Positions 42,407 through 49,879 are shown, numbered from the stretch's first letter. The stretch is 49,927 bases of DNA from JAQXGO01 sp045592445 (GCA_045592445.1 JAZNUV010000002.1:1-49927), one strand, 5' to 3'. The notes: a model not told the origin generated them from the sequence alone. Numbers and translations are program-made.

Positions 42407-43564
42407 TTGCATTCTGCCGAGGTTATGTTTTCGCTCATAAAAAGTGCACTTTTTCAGGAAAATATAGATGACGAAACGATGGGCAGAATCAATTCCCAAA
42501 TGCGCGCCGAGTTGTTTTCGCTCTCTCGTGCGCACGACCTTGCGCACATGGTGGGCATTGCTTTGTCGAAAATCGGAAAGCTTGAGAAAGATGAAATATC
42601 GGAAAAATTTAAAAAAAGCTACAGAATGGCCGTGTGGCGCTATGAACGGTTAAATTATGACCTTCAAAAAATTTGCGAAACGCTTGAGAAGGCTGAAATT
42701 CCGTTTCTTCCGCTAAAAGGGGCGGTTATTCGGCACTATTATCCCGACCCCTGGATGCGGACAAGCTGTGATCTTGACGTTTTGGTGCACGAATCAGACC
42801 TGGAAAAAGCGGTCCTGGCTTTAGAAAAAGAACTGCAGTATCAAGCGAATAAAAAGAAAAATTTTCACGATATTTCGTTGTATTCAAAAAGCGGGACACA
42901 TTTGGAGCTGCACTATAACATGTACGAGGATATCAAAGCGATGGACAGCGTGTTAGACCGTGTTTGGGCATATGCCGTGCCGACAAACGAGGAAGGGTTT
43001 CAGCATAAACTGACAAACGAATTTCAGGTTTTTCACATAATTGCGCACATGGCGTATCATTTTTTGGGCGGCGGCTGCGGCGTTCGCCCGCTTGCAGACC
43101 TTTTTCTGGCTGAAAGAAATATAAAGGTGCAGAAAAAAGAGCTTTATACGCTTTTGGAAGAGGCAGGACTGACAAAATTTTATGAGAACATAAAGGACCT
43201 GGCAGCTGTTTGGTTTGGGGACAAACAACATACAAAAATGACGCGTCAGATCGAAGCGTATATTCTAAGCGGCGGCGCTTACGGAACTATGGAAAACCGC
43301 GTTACAATGCAGAGGCAGAAGAAAAACGGGAGGGCGGCGTATATGCTGTATCGGATTTTCCTCCCGTATGAAAAACTGACACAGCTTTATCCAATACTGA
43401 AAAAACATCGCTATCTGACGCCTTTGATGGAGGTTGACAGGTGGTGTAAAATTATATTTTCCAAAAGAATAAAGCGCATGATGAGAGAAATGAAGATGCA
43501 TGCGGATACAAACTCAAACACGGCGGACACCGCAAAAACTCTCATTGAGGAGCTCGGATTATAA
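42407..43564 (+). CDS. Nucleotidyltransferase-family protein (PF14907-like), probable TTG start
   Basis: A 385-residue protein of the uncharacterised NTP_transf_5 group. The core reads FLPLKGAVIRHYYPDPWMRTSCDLDVLV, with the paired Asp of D-L-D as likely metal ligands, and later LELHYNMYED and HIIAHMAYHFLGGGCGVRPLADL. Such proteins are frequent in capsule and peptide loci; the substrate is unknown. I choose TTG at 42407 because AAAGGAGG lies 8 bases before it; another TTG at 42371 inside capG has no site. It is the last gene of the locus before an independent promoter. Confidence 0.82.
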   Translation: MHSAEVMFSLIKSALFQENIDDETMGRINSQMRAELFSLSRAHDLAHMVGIALSKIGKLEKDEISEKFKKSYRMAVWRYERLNYDLQKICETLEKAEIPFLPLKGAVIRHYYPDPWMRTSCDLDVLVHESDLEKAVLALEKELQYQANKKKNFHDISLYSKSGTHLELHYNMYEDIKAMDSVLDRVWAYAVPTNEEGFQHKLTNEFQVFHIIAHMAYHFLGGGCGVRPLADLFLAERNIKVQKKELYTLLEEAGLTKFYENIKDLAAVWFGDKQHTKMTRQIEAYILSGGAYGTMENRVTMQRQKKNGRAAYMLYRIFLPYEKLTQLYPILKKHRYLTPLMEVDRWCKIIFSKRIKRMMREMKMHADTNSNTADTAKTLIEELGL

Positions 43565-43593
43565 CTTTCCTGCGGAATAAAATGGAAAAGCTC

Positions 43594-43622
43594 TTGATTA
43601 TAAAAGAAAAGTGTGGTATAAT
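43594..43622 (+). promoter_or_regulatory. Promoter of the gene at 43718
   Basis: TTGATT (43594-43599) and a perfect TATAAT (43617-43622) are spaced by 17 bases. The predicted start point near 43629 lies inside the palindrome that follows. Confidence 0.8.
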
Positions 43623-43645
43623 GATTTCAAGCAAAGCTTGAAATC
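43623..43645. promoter_or_regulatory. Operator-like perfect inverted repeat at the transcription start
   Basis: GATTTCAAGC, three A bases, GCTTGAAATC: a perfect 10-base inverted repeat directly against the -10 box. Its place over +1 suits a repressor site. It could also form a hairpin at the 5' end of the RNA. No regulator gene is adjacent. Confidence 0.6.
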
Positions 43646-43680
43646 GTCGATATGAATTCTTTTAGGAATTCACGATATGT
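43642..43680 (+). promoter_or_regulatory. Bulged hairpin in the leader of the 43718 gene
   Basis: After the operator-like palindrome the leader has GAATTC repeated in inverted form around TTTTAG, flanked by ATCGT and ACGAT arms with a six-base bulge (CGATAT). CGATAT also recurs on the other side as a direct repeat. It may be an RNA hairpin or a small repeated element; I cannot tell which. Confidence 0.4.
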
Positions 43681-43717
43681 TCATAAAGTATTCTTGCGGG
43701 GGAGAAAAGGAGAAAGC

Positions 43718-44362
43718 ATGCAGGAAAAATTGACTCGATTCAGAAAATGGCTTGAAAATTACTGGTATCATCACAGTATTTTGACGATGATTATTCTTTT
43801 CTTTGTTGTCAGCGGTGTGGTTTTAACTGTCGATTTCCTGAAAAAGAAAAACCCCGACTTTGTTGTTGTATACGCAGGATATGAATACGGAAGTGAATCA
43901 CAGTTTGCACCGATAGAGGACAAGGCAAAGGAAATTGTCGGTGATTTGGACGGGGATGGGCAGGTCAAGGTAAACTTTCGCTTGATTGCCATTCGAACAG
44001 GTGAAATTACGGATTATGACGTAAATAAGGAACAGCAGTTTAACTATTCCTTTCTGGACGAGGCGGTGCATCTTTACTTAATAGAAAAAAATTTTTTGAC
44101 GGACAAGTCCCTTTATTTTGAACCGCTTGACTCGATTTTACCCGCCGACCGACTTCGGGGCGGGCTTAAAAACGAGGCGGGAGAGGTATATGCCGTGCCG
44201 CTTTCGGGGAACCGTCTTGCGGAGGAAATGGATTTTGCGCGCGAGGATATGTATATTGCCGTCAAGAAAATTATGGACGTAGAAAGGGATAACCCCCTGG
44301 CGCATGAAGGACAGGAAAAAGCAAAAGAACTTTTACAATATATCGTAAACGAAGGAAAATAA
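43718..44362 (+). CDS. Single-pass membrane-anchored extracytoplasmic protein, function unknown
   Basis: A 214-residue protein. Residues 1-20 are cytoplasmic and basic/aromatic (LTRFRKWLENYWYHH), residues 24-42 form a membrane helix (ILTMIILFFVVSGVVLTVDF), and the rest is an acidic extracytoplasmic domain starting KKKNPDFVVVYAGYEYGSESQ. I do not recognise the domain; the DLDGDGQVKVNFRLIAI segment recalls a calcium-loop-like or dockerin-like D-x-D-G-D-G element, but only one copy is present. The ATG at 43718 has AAAGGAG before it. It has its own promoter and operator-like palindrome. Confidence 0.78.
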   Translation: MQEKLTRFRKWLENYWYHHSILTMIILFFVVSGVVLTVDFLKKKNPDFVVVYAGYEYGSESQFAPIEDKAKEIVGDLDGDGQVKVNFRLIAIRTGEITDYDVNKEQQFNYSFLDEAVHLYLIEKNFLTDKSLYFEPLDSILPADRLRGGLKNEAGEVYAVPLSGNRLAEEMDFAREDMYIAVKKIMDVERDNPLAHEGQEKAKELLQYIVNEGK

Positions 44363-44414
44363 CGCATATAAATTGGCACAGAATATTTGGAACAAAATAA
44401 AAGGAGAGAAAAGC

Positions 44415-45119
44415 ATGAAGGTTCTTGCAATCGGCTGCCATCCGGACGATATTGAGGTGGCATGTGCCGGAACAATGGCAAAATATGTAAAGGAGGGGCA
44501 TGAGGTTGTAGTTTGCCACGTTGCAAACGGAAATCTCGGGCATGAAATTATTGAGCCGGACGAATTACGTGAAATGCGGCGCGGAGAAGCAGCGCGCGCA
44601 GGTGCCCTGGCAGGCATCCGCGTTATCACCTGCGACATCGACGATGTAAAACTCTATGCGGAGGATAAGGCGCAGCGCGACAAGGTTGTAGACGTGATCC
44701 GTGCTGAACAACCGGACGTGATTTTTACCCATTCCCCGAACGACTACATGCCTGACCATACAGCAGTATCAAAGCTTGTGTTTGACGCGTCCTTCGCCGC
44801 CAGTGTACCGCACTACAAAACAAATGTGGAAGGGGCGGCGGCACTTACCCCGATTTATTACATGGACACGCTCGCGGGCGTAAACTTTATGCCGACAGAA
44901 TATGTTGATATTACGGACACATTTGACTTAAAGCTTGAGATGCTTGAATGTCACGAAAGCCAGATGAAGTGGATGCGTGACCATGATAACATTGACTTTG
45001 CTGATTTTGTGCGTACCTGCGCGAAATTCCGCGGTCTGCAATCGGGCGTTCCGTATGCGGAGGCATTTTGTAAGTGCTACGCATGGCCGAAAATCACAAC
45101 AAAAAATATGCTCCCGTAA
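44415..45119 (+). CDS. PIG-L family deacetylase (LmbE-like)
   Basis: A 234-residue zinc deacetylase. The N-terminus MKVLAIGCHPDDIEVACAGT contains the H-P-D-D zinc and base motif, and HSPNDYMPDHTAV supplies the remaining His ligands (H-x-x-H type). Family members remove N-acetyl groups from GlcNAc-containing substrates. The neighbouring NagB-like gene begins 26 bases later, so the pair probably deacetylates and then processes an amino sugar. ATG 44415 is chosen for its AAGGAGAG site over an upstream in-frame start without one. Confidence 0.9.
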   Translation: MKVLAIGCHPDDIEVACAGTMAKYVKEGHEVVVCHVANGNLGHEIIEPDELREMRRGEAARAGALAGIRVITCDIDDVKLYAEDKAQRDKVVDVIRAEQPDVIFTHSPNDYMPDHTAVSKLVFDASFAASVPHYKTNVEGAAALTPIYYMDTLAGVNFMPTEYVDITDTFDLKLEMLECHESQMKWMRDHDNIDFADFVRTCAKFRGLQSGVPYAEAFCKCYAWPKITTKNMLP

Positions 45120-45145
45120 TACGGGCGAAAGAAAGGAAGAAAAAA

Positions 45146-46096
45146 ATGAATTTTATTGACACAGTAAAAGACTCGCTCCTCGATGGGTTTTATCCCGCAG
45201 GCTGGGACATGGAGAAAATTGACGCATGTTGTCAGCATAAACCGGAAGAGATTACCGAGCGTCAGGCTTGGTGGAATCCCGATTTTAAACCCGTACAGTG
45301 CAATTCTCTGGCAGAATTTGACACCTATATGGGGCATGAAATCGCATTACAGATTAAAAACGCACGCGATAAGGGTGAAAAGCTGATTTTCATTCTGCCC
45401 GTAGGTCCGATGGGCATGTACAAATGGGCAGTGTACTTCTTAAAGGCATGGAATGTAAAGTGCGACCATATCCATTGCTTTAACATGGACGAATGGTCCG
45501 ACAAAGACGGCAACACACTGGCAGCAAACGACCCCGCTGCATTTACAAATGCCATGAAAGAGGCTTTCTACAATCCGCTCGGCGAATTAACCGTGCCCGA
45601 AAGCCAGAGAAATTTTGCAACGCCCGACAATTTGCCCCATTACGCAGAAAAGATTGCGGCACTCAAAAAAGAAGGCGCAAAGCTTGTTTTGGTTTACGGC
45701 GTTGGCAGAATGTGCCATATTGCTTTCTGGGAACCGCACTTTGCCGCGGAATTTGACAGTGTAGAGGATTGGAAGGCACAGACGCATCGCATCGGTGCAA
45801 AACTCCACCCCTTAACCATCGAACAAAACGCAATCACAAGCTTTAAATCCAGAACAACGCTGGTACCGTGCCGCGCAAACACCATAGGCCCCGGCCTCTT
45901 CCTGCAAGCGGATTACAGCATCGGCGGATGTGACGGTGCATTCTCCCGCGGCATGCAATGGCAGGGCATGAGCCTTTGGATGACGCTCCGCTACGGACCC
46001 GATAAATGGGTGCCGTCCTCCTTTGTGCCGACGCTTGCGGGCAAGCTGTTCTTCCTGAAGGAACTGGCAGGTCCCTTGGAAGCAGAATGCAATTAA
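45146..46096 (+). CDS. NagB-like glucosamine-6-phosphate isomerase/deaminase-family protein with altered active site
   Basis: A 316-residue protein of the NagB/RpiA/CoA-transferase fold. It keeps FNMDEW (D115, matching the proton-transfer Asp of NagB) and a loop GVGRMCHIAFWEP (185-197) that aligns with G-x-G-x-D-G-H-I-A-F-N-E-P of NagB. His191 and Glu196 are kept, but the Asp partner is Met189 and the next Gly is Cys190. The reaction may therefore differ from ordinary GlcN6P deamination. It is longer than NagB (about 240-270). GGAAG precedes ATG 45146; a terminator follows. Its partner is the PIG-L deacetylase. Confidence 0.82.
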   Translation: MNFIDTVKDSLLDGFYPAGWDMEKIDACCQHKPEEITERQAWWNPDFKPVQCNSLAEFDTYMGHEIALQIKNARDKGEKLIFILPVGPMGMYKWAVYFLKAWNVKCDHIHCFNMDEWSDKDGNTLAANDPAAFTNAMKEAFYNPLGELTVPESQRNFATPDNLPHYAEKIAALKKEGAKLVLVYGVGRMCHIAFWEPHFAAEFDSVEDWKAQTHRIGAKLHPLTIEQNAITSFKSRTTLVPCRANTIGPGLFLQADYSIGGCDGAFSRGMQWQGMSLWMTLRYGPDKWVPSSFVPTLAGKLFFLKELAGPLEAECN

Positions 46097-46108
46097 GGAA
46101 AAATAACT

Positions 46109-46138
46109 GCATAAAAAAGACCCTTCGGCGAGATACTA
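46109..46138 (+). promoter_or_regulatory. Sigma-G-type promoter of the truncated sigG, nested in a terminator
   Basis: GCATA (46109-46113), 18 bases, then GATACTA (46132-46138). This fits the Bacillus sigma-G consensus gHATR-N18-CATWMTA at 11 of 12 positions. The -10 lies in the loop of the terminator at 46116-46170, so an RNA starting near 46146 would lack the left arm and avoid termination. Assignment rests on consensus match and location only. Confidence 0.5.
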
Positions 46139-46170
46139 TACCTAGAATCTTCCGAGGGGTTTTTCTTTTC
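46116..46170 (+). terminator. Terminator after the NagB-like gene
   Basis: ACCCTTCGG pairs with CCGAGGGGT, extended by GAGA/TCTT beside the loop, and is followed by TTTTTCTTTTC. It begins about 20 bases after the stop codon at 46096. Confidence 0.85.
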
Positions 46171-46196
46171 TAAAAATGAGGGAGGGAGCGACAAAA

Positions 46197-46502
46197 ATGG
46201 CAATCAATAAGGTGGAAATCTGCGGTGTGAATACATCAAAACTGCCCGTACTGACTGAGGAGGAAAAAACTGCACTTTTTGAACGAATGGCGGCGGGCGA
46301 TATGGAAGCACGGCGCATTTTTATAGAGGGAAATCTACGGCTTGTGTTAAGCGTGATGCAACGATTCCACAGCCGCGGCGAGCATCCCGACGATTTATTT
46401 CAGGTGGGATGTATCGGGCTTATGAAGGCAATTGATAATTTTGACACCTCGCATGGCGTAAAATTTTCAACCTACGCCGTGCCGATGAATGTAGAAATGT
46501 GA
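46197..46502 (+). pseudogene. sigG: Truncated sporulation sigma factor SigG (N-terminal remnant)
   Basis: A 101-residue frame starting MAINKVEICGVNTSKLPVLT, a near match to the N-terminus of Bacillus and Clostridium SigG, and continuing through GNLRLVLSVMQRF, DDLFQVGCIGLMKAIDNFD and KFSTYAVPM (region 2.1-2.2, core RNA polymerase binding). Full SigG is about 257-260 residues and continues IIGEIRRYLRD; here four unrelated residues and a stop follow the M. The -10-recognition helix, region 3 and region 4 are missing, and the 80 bases to hppA have no room for them. It has a strong GGGAGGGAG ribosome site and a sigma-G-type promoter. It cannot work as a promoter-specific sigma factor; a residual core-binding role is conceivable. 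Confidence 0.85.
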
Positions 46503-46520
46503 AAAAATCCACAGAAATAC

Positions 46521-46549
46521 TTGCATTTTCTTTGTAAATATGGTAAAAT
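46521..46549 (+). promoter_or_regulatory. Promoter of hppA
   Basis: TTGCAT (46521-46526) and TAAAAT (46544-46549) spaced by 17 bases, directly after the broken end of sigG. A GGGAGAG ribosome site follows before the GTG start of hppA. Confidence 0.72.
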
Positions 46550-46582
46550 AAATCAAATTTTTAAAAGGGAGAGTGGTCTTGG

Positions 46583-48652
46583 GTGACACCGACAATGACA
46601 CTTGTCTACTCCATCGCATTTTTTGCTGTTGTAATTGCAATGGCATACGCTGTGTATCTCCATTTATGGGTAAAACGGCAACCGGTCGAAAATAAAACCA
46701 TTCAATCTGTATCCGCGCTGATAAAAGCGGGTGCCAACACCTTCATGCGTAAGGAATATCGCATTTTGGCGATATTTGCCGCAGTTGCGGGTGTGCTTTT
46801 ATTCCTGTTTTTGCCTACCCCGATTTGGAAATCGGAAAGCATTCTGACAAATCTTTCTATGGCAGTGGCATATTTTGCAGGTACCATTTTATCCGCAATC
46901 GCGGGCAAAATGGGCATAATCGTTGCAACGGCATCCAACGGCCGCTGTGCCGAAGCCGCTCAAAAGGGCATCAAGGCCTCCTTCTTAATCGGCTTTCGCG
47001 GCGGTGCAGTTATGGGGCTTGCTGTTGTAGGTTTCAGTCTTTTCGGTGTGGCGGCAATTCTGCTGCTCTTTAAAAATCCGACCATTTTGCTCGGTTTTTC
47101 CTTTGGTGCAAGCTCACTCGCCCTCTTTGCGAAAGCGGGCGGCGGTATCTTTACAAAAACGGCGGACGTTTCTGCAGACCTTACAGGAAAAGTTGAACTC
47201 GGAATCCCTGAGGACGACCCGCGTAACCCTGCCGTTATCGCAGACAACGTGGGTGACAACGTGGGTGACGTTGCAGGTATGGGCGCTGACCTTTTTGACT
47301 CGAACGTTGCGGCAATGACCTCGGCGCTCGTAATTGCCTCCGCACTCGGCGGCGGTGCCAACATTGCCATGGTATTTGTATACGCAACCCTGGGCCTTAT
47401 TTCTTCCATTATCGGGATTATGACGGCGCGTATCGGCAAAAACGGCTCGCCGACAAAGGCGCTCAATTCCTCTACATATGTTACTTCTGCAATTTTTGTT
47501 GTGCTGACGGCGCTTGCAACCTACCTCTTTGAAGGGTTTACATGGAACATTTGGGGTGCCTCCACGGTCGGACTTTTAGTTGGCGTTATTATCGGGCTTG
47601 CAACCGACTACTTTACGGACGACACGAAACCGATTGTGCAGAAGGTCGCACATGCTTCGCGCTCCGGTTCGGCATTTACAATTTTGTCCGGCGTATCCTA
47701 TGGCTTTGTTTCTGCATTACCGGCAATGGTGGGCATTGCAGTTTCCGCGCTCGCCGCCTATAAACTCTGCCCCGACTATCCGCTTTTCGGTATTTCCATG
47801 GCGGCTGTGGGCATGCTTTCCATTGTGGGCATGATTATCTCAAACGATGCGTATGGTCCGATTGTTGACAACGCACGCGGACTTGCCGAAATGGGGGACC
47901 TTGGAGAAGAAACCGTTCGCATCGCAGACGAGCTTGACAGCGCAGGCAACACGGTTAAGGCGGTCACAAAAGGTTTTGCCATTGGCGCGGCAGGTCTTAC
48001 GGTTATTTCGCTTCTTGGTGCGTACATGTCGGAAGCCAATGTAGCACTTGCAAAATTAGGCAAAGAGTTAATAACGGGCTTTGATATTATGGACCCCGTT
48101 GTATTCTTCGGCATTTTAATCGGCGCGGCAATTCCCGCCGTATTCTCGGCTATGCTCATTTTGGGCGTTGACAAAAACGCACAACGCATGGTACAGGAAA
48201 TCCATCGCCAGTTCCGTGAAATCATCGGCCTGCGCGAAGGCAAGGAAGGTGTAAAGCCTGATTATGACAAATGTATTGATATTGCGACGGCGGGTGCACT
48301 GCGTGAGCTGATTCCCGCAGGGCTTATGGCGATTATCGCGACTTTGGTTGTCGGTTTCATCGGCGGACCGAAGGCGGTCGGCGGCTTTTTGGTCGGAAAC
48401 ATCGTAAGCGGTCTCCTTCTCTCGCTCTTTATGTCCAATGCAGGCGGACTTTGGGATAACTCCAAAAAGTATGTGGAAGCGGGCAACGAGGGCGGCAAGG
48501 GCTCCGAGGCACATAAGGCGGCAGTTGTGGGTGACACGGTCGGTGATCCCTTCAAGGATACCGCAGGTCCGTCCATCAATACACAGATTACGGTAGTATC
48601 GCTCGTTGCATCTTTGATGTCTGCACTTTTTGTTGCGTTTTCCATATTCTAA
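46583..48652 (+). CDS. hppA: Membrane proton-pumping pyrophosphatase, K+-independent type
   Basis: A 689-residue integral membrane pyrophosphatase with about 16 helices. The substrate loops are GIPEDDPRNPAVIADNVGDNVGDVAGMGADLFDS (around residues 208-240) and DNARGLAEMGDLGEETV, plus the C-terminal VVGDTVGDPFKDTAGPSIN. The enzyme hydrolyses PPi to drive proton export. The segment GNTVKAVTKG has Lys459 and Thr462, the K-x-x-T signature of K+-independent pumps; K+-dependent enzymes have Ala and Gly/Ala there. GTG at 46583 is the likely start, with an in-frame ATG 12 bases later as alternative. Confidence 0.96.
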   Translation: MTPTMTLVYSIAFFAVVIAMAYAVYLHLWVKRQPVENKTIQSVSALIKAGANTFMRKEYRILAIFAAVAGVLLFLFLPTPIWKSESILTNLSMAVAYFAGTILSAIAGKMGIIVATASNGRCAEAAQKGIKASFLIGFRGGAVMGLAVVGFSLFGVAAILLLFKNPTILLGFSFGASSLALFAKAGGGIFTKTADVSADLTGKVELGIPEDDPRNPAVIADNVGDNVGDVAGMGADLFDSNVAAMTSALVIASALGGGANIAMVFVYATLGLISSIIGIMTARIGKNGSPTKALNSSTYVTSAIFVVLTALATYLFEGFTWNIWGASTVGLLVGVIIGLATDYFTDDTKPIVQKVAHASRSGSAFTILSGVSYGFVSALPAMVGIAVSALAAYKLCPDYPLFGISMAAVGMLSIVGMIISNDAYGPIVDNARGLAEMGDLGEETVRIADELDSAGNTVKAVTKGFAIGAAGLTVISLLGAYMSEANVALAKLGKELITGFDIMDPVVFFGILIGAAIPAVFSAMLILGVDKNAQRMVQEIHRQFREIIGLREGKEGVKPDYDKCIDIATAGALRELIPAGLMAIIATLVVGFIGGPKAVGGFLVGNIVSGLLLSLFMSNAGGLWDNSKKYVEAGNEGGKGSEAHKAAVVGDTVGDPFKDTAGPSINTQITVVSLVASLMSALFVAFSIF

Positions 48653-48662
48653 GATTGACGAA

Positions 48663-48695
48663 AAATACGCCGTCCTGTTTCGGGGCGGCGTATTT
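48663..48695 (+). terminator. Hairpin after hppA (probable terminator or attenuator)
   Basis: AAATACGCCGTCC pairs with GGGCGGCGTATTT (one G-T pair) around a short loop. There is no good T-run, and the ribosome site of the next gene follows within 20 bases, so read-through into the AEC gene is likely. Confidence 0.6.
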
Positions 48696-48718
48696 AAATG
48701 TAAAAAGGAGCGCGAAAA

Positions 48719-49657
48719 ATGGAAAATTTTATGCTTTGCGTAAACGGGATTATCCCGATATTTTTACTAATTGGACTGGGTGTGTTTTTAAAGGCGCGCC
48801 GCATTGTGGACGAACCATTTTGCGAAACTGCGACGGCACTAGTCTTTAAACTTGTACTGCCTGTCATGATTTTTCATGATATTGCTACTTCTGAAATCGG
48901 GGAGAATTTTGCGCCCGATGTCATTTTGGCGGCAGTTGTTTCAACATTTATTCTTTTCTTTGCCGTTTGGGGTGTTACACTCTTTTGCACAAAAGACCAT
49001 AAAAAACGCGCCGCCTTCTCACAGGCGTCATTCCGCGCCAATTATGCAATTTTGGGGTTGCCCTTAACGCGCGCTCTCTTTGGTGAGGCGGCGACGGCAA
49101 ACGCCACAGTAATTTTGGCAATCAGCATGGTCATACAAAATGTTTTGTCGGTCGTCTATCTCGAAATGTTCTTAAATCAGGGCGGCGGCATAAAAGGCAC
49201 ACTGCGCGGCATTATAAAAAATCCAATTATCATCAGTGCAGTCTTGGGCAGTGCAGTTTACCTTTTGCGCGTGCCGATTCCCACCGTGCTCGACACAGGT
49301 CTTTTACATATAAGCCGCATGTGCGTGCCGCTTTCCCTTATTACGATCGGTGCATCCATGCACTTTGAAAACATGCGCAAAACACTTTCCCTTTCTGTTT
49401 TGGGTGCGGCAATCAAAACCGTATTTGTGCCGATTTTATTTATCCCCTTTGCACTTTTGTGCGGATTACGCGGGGAAGCACTCGGCGTTTTGTTCATTTT
49501 CTGGGCATCGCCTTCGGCAGTGGCAGGCTACGCCATGACACGCCAGGCAGGCGGTGATTACGAGCTTGCAGGCAATATCATCGTGCTGAGCACGGCCATT
49601 AGCTTTTTCGGCGTCTTTTTTGGTACGCTGCTTTTGAAATCGGTCGGCCTTGCGTGA
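48719..49657 (+). CDS. AEC-family transporter, copy 2
   Basis: A 312-residue membrane protein with about ten helices in two repeats: GIIPIFLLIGLGVFLKARRIVDE, KLVLPVMIFHDIA, SFRANYAILGLPLTRALFGEAA and the second-half PLSLITIGASMHFENMRK and FWASPSAVAGYAMTRQAGGD. It is related to but clearly different from the AEC gene at 18480. Substrates of the family are small organic anions or auxin-like acids; this one is unknown. AAAGGAG precedes the ATG. It lies downstream of hppA, perhaps using the proton gradient, but that link is inference. Confidence 0.88.
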   Translation: MENFMLCVNGIIPIFLLIGLGVFLKARRIVDEPFCETATALVFKLVLPVMIFHDIATSEIGENFAPDVILAAVVSTFILFFAVWGVTLFCTKDHKKRAAFSQASFRANYAILGLPLTRALFGEAATANATVILAISMVIQNVLSVVYLEMFLNQGGGIKGTLRGIIKNPIIISAVLGSAVYLLRVPIPTVLDTGLLHISRMCVPLSLITIGASMHFENMRKTLSLSVLGAAIKTVFVPILFIPFALLCGLRGEALGVLFIFWASPSAVAGYAMTRQAGGDYELAGNIIVLSTAISFFGVFFGTLLLKSVGLA

Positions 49658-49682
49658 ACAGATTGCAAGATAAGAAATTACC

Positions 49683-49702
49683 GTATTTCAGTGCCGAAAT
49701 AC
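49683..49702 (+). terminator. Weak hairpin after the second AEC gene
   Basis: GTATTTC, six bases, GAAATAC form a perfect 7-base stem 26 bases after the stop. No T-run follows, so its role as terminator is uncertain. The surrounding 49658-49740 holds nothing else I can identify. Confidence 0.35.
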
Positions 49703-49752
49703 CTTCTTCGCAAGCAATAAAACAATAAAAACAAAAAAATTTAAAAAAATGC

Positions 49753-49782
49753 TTGACAATCTGCCTCAAGTTGTGGTAACAT
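49753..49782 (+). promoter_or_regulatory. rRNA-type promoter P1
   Basis: A perfect -35 TTGACA (49753-49758) with TAACAT (49777-49782) after 18 bases. The surrounding 20-mer TTAAAAAAATGCTTGACAAT (49741-49760) is repeated exactly at P2. A-rich sequence upstream would serve as an UP element. Confidence 0.75.
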
Positions 49783-49850
49783 ATACCCTGTTGCGCGAGA
49801 GAAAAGAATTTGCGGCGTTTTAGAAAAAAGAAAAAAAGTTAAAAAAATGC

Positions 49851-49879
49851 TTGACAATTTGTTTTCTCCGTGATATAAT
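49851..49879 (+). promoter_or_regulatory. rRNA-type promoter P2 and leader
   Basis: TTGACA (49851-49856) and TATAAT (49874-49879) spaced by 17: both hexamers perfect. The following leader (49890-49927) with GGACTTTGAAAATTAG resembles the sequence before 16S rRNA genes in Clostridia. An rRNA operon is expected just beyond the window; the rRNA itself is not in view. Confidence 0.85.

Noticed and set aside
22469..43564. CRISPR array, insertion sequence or prophage within the accessory locus
   Set aside because: No regularly spaced repeats, transposase, integrase or phage structural genes were seen; the lower G+C look is common for glycan loci.
46197..46502. Intact small sigma factor or anti-sigma protein
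   Set aside because: The sequence is a straight SigG N-terminus that breaks off mid-domain; there is no ending domain of its own.
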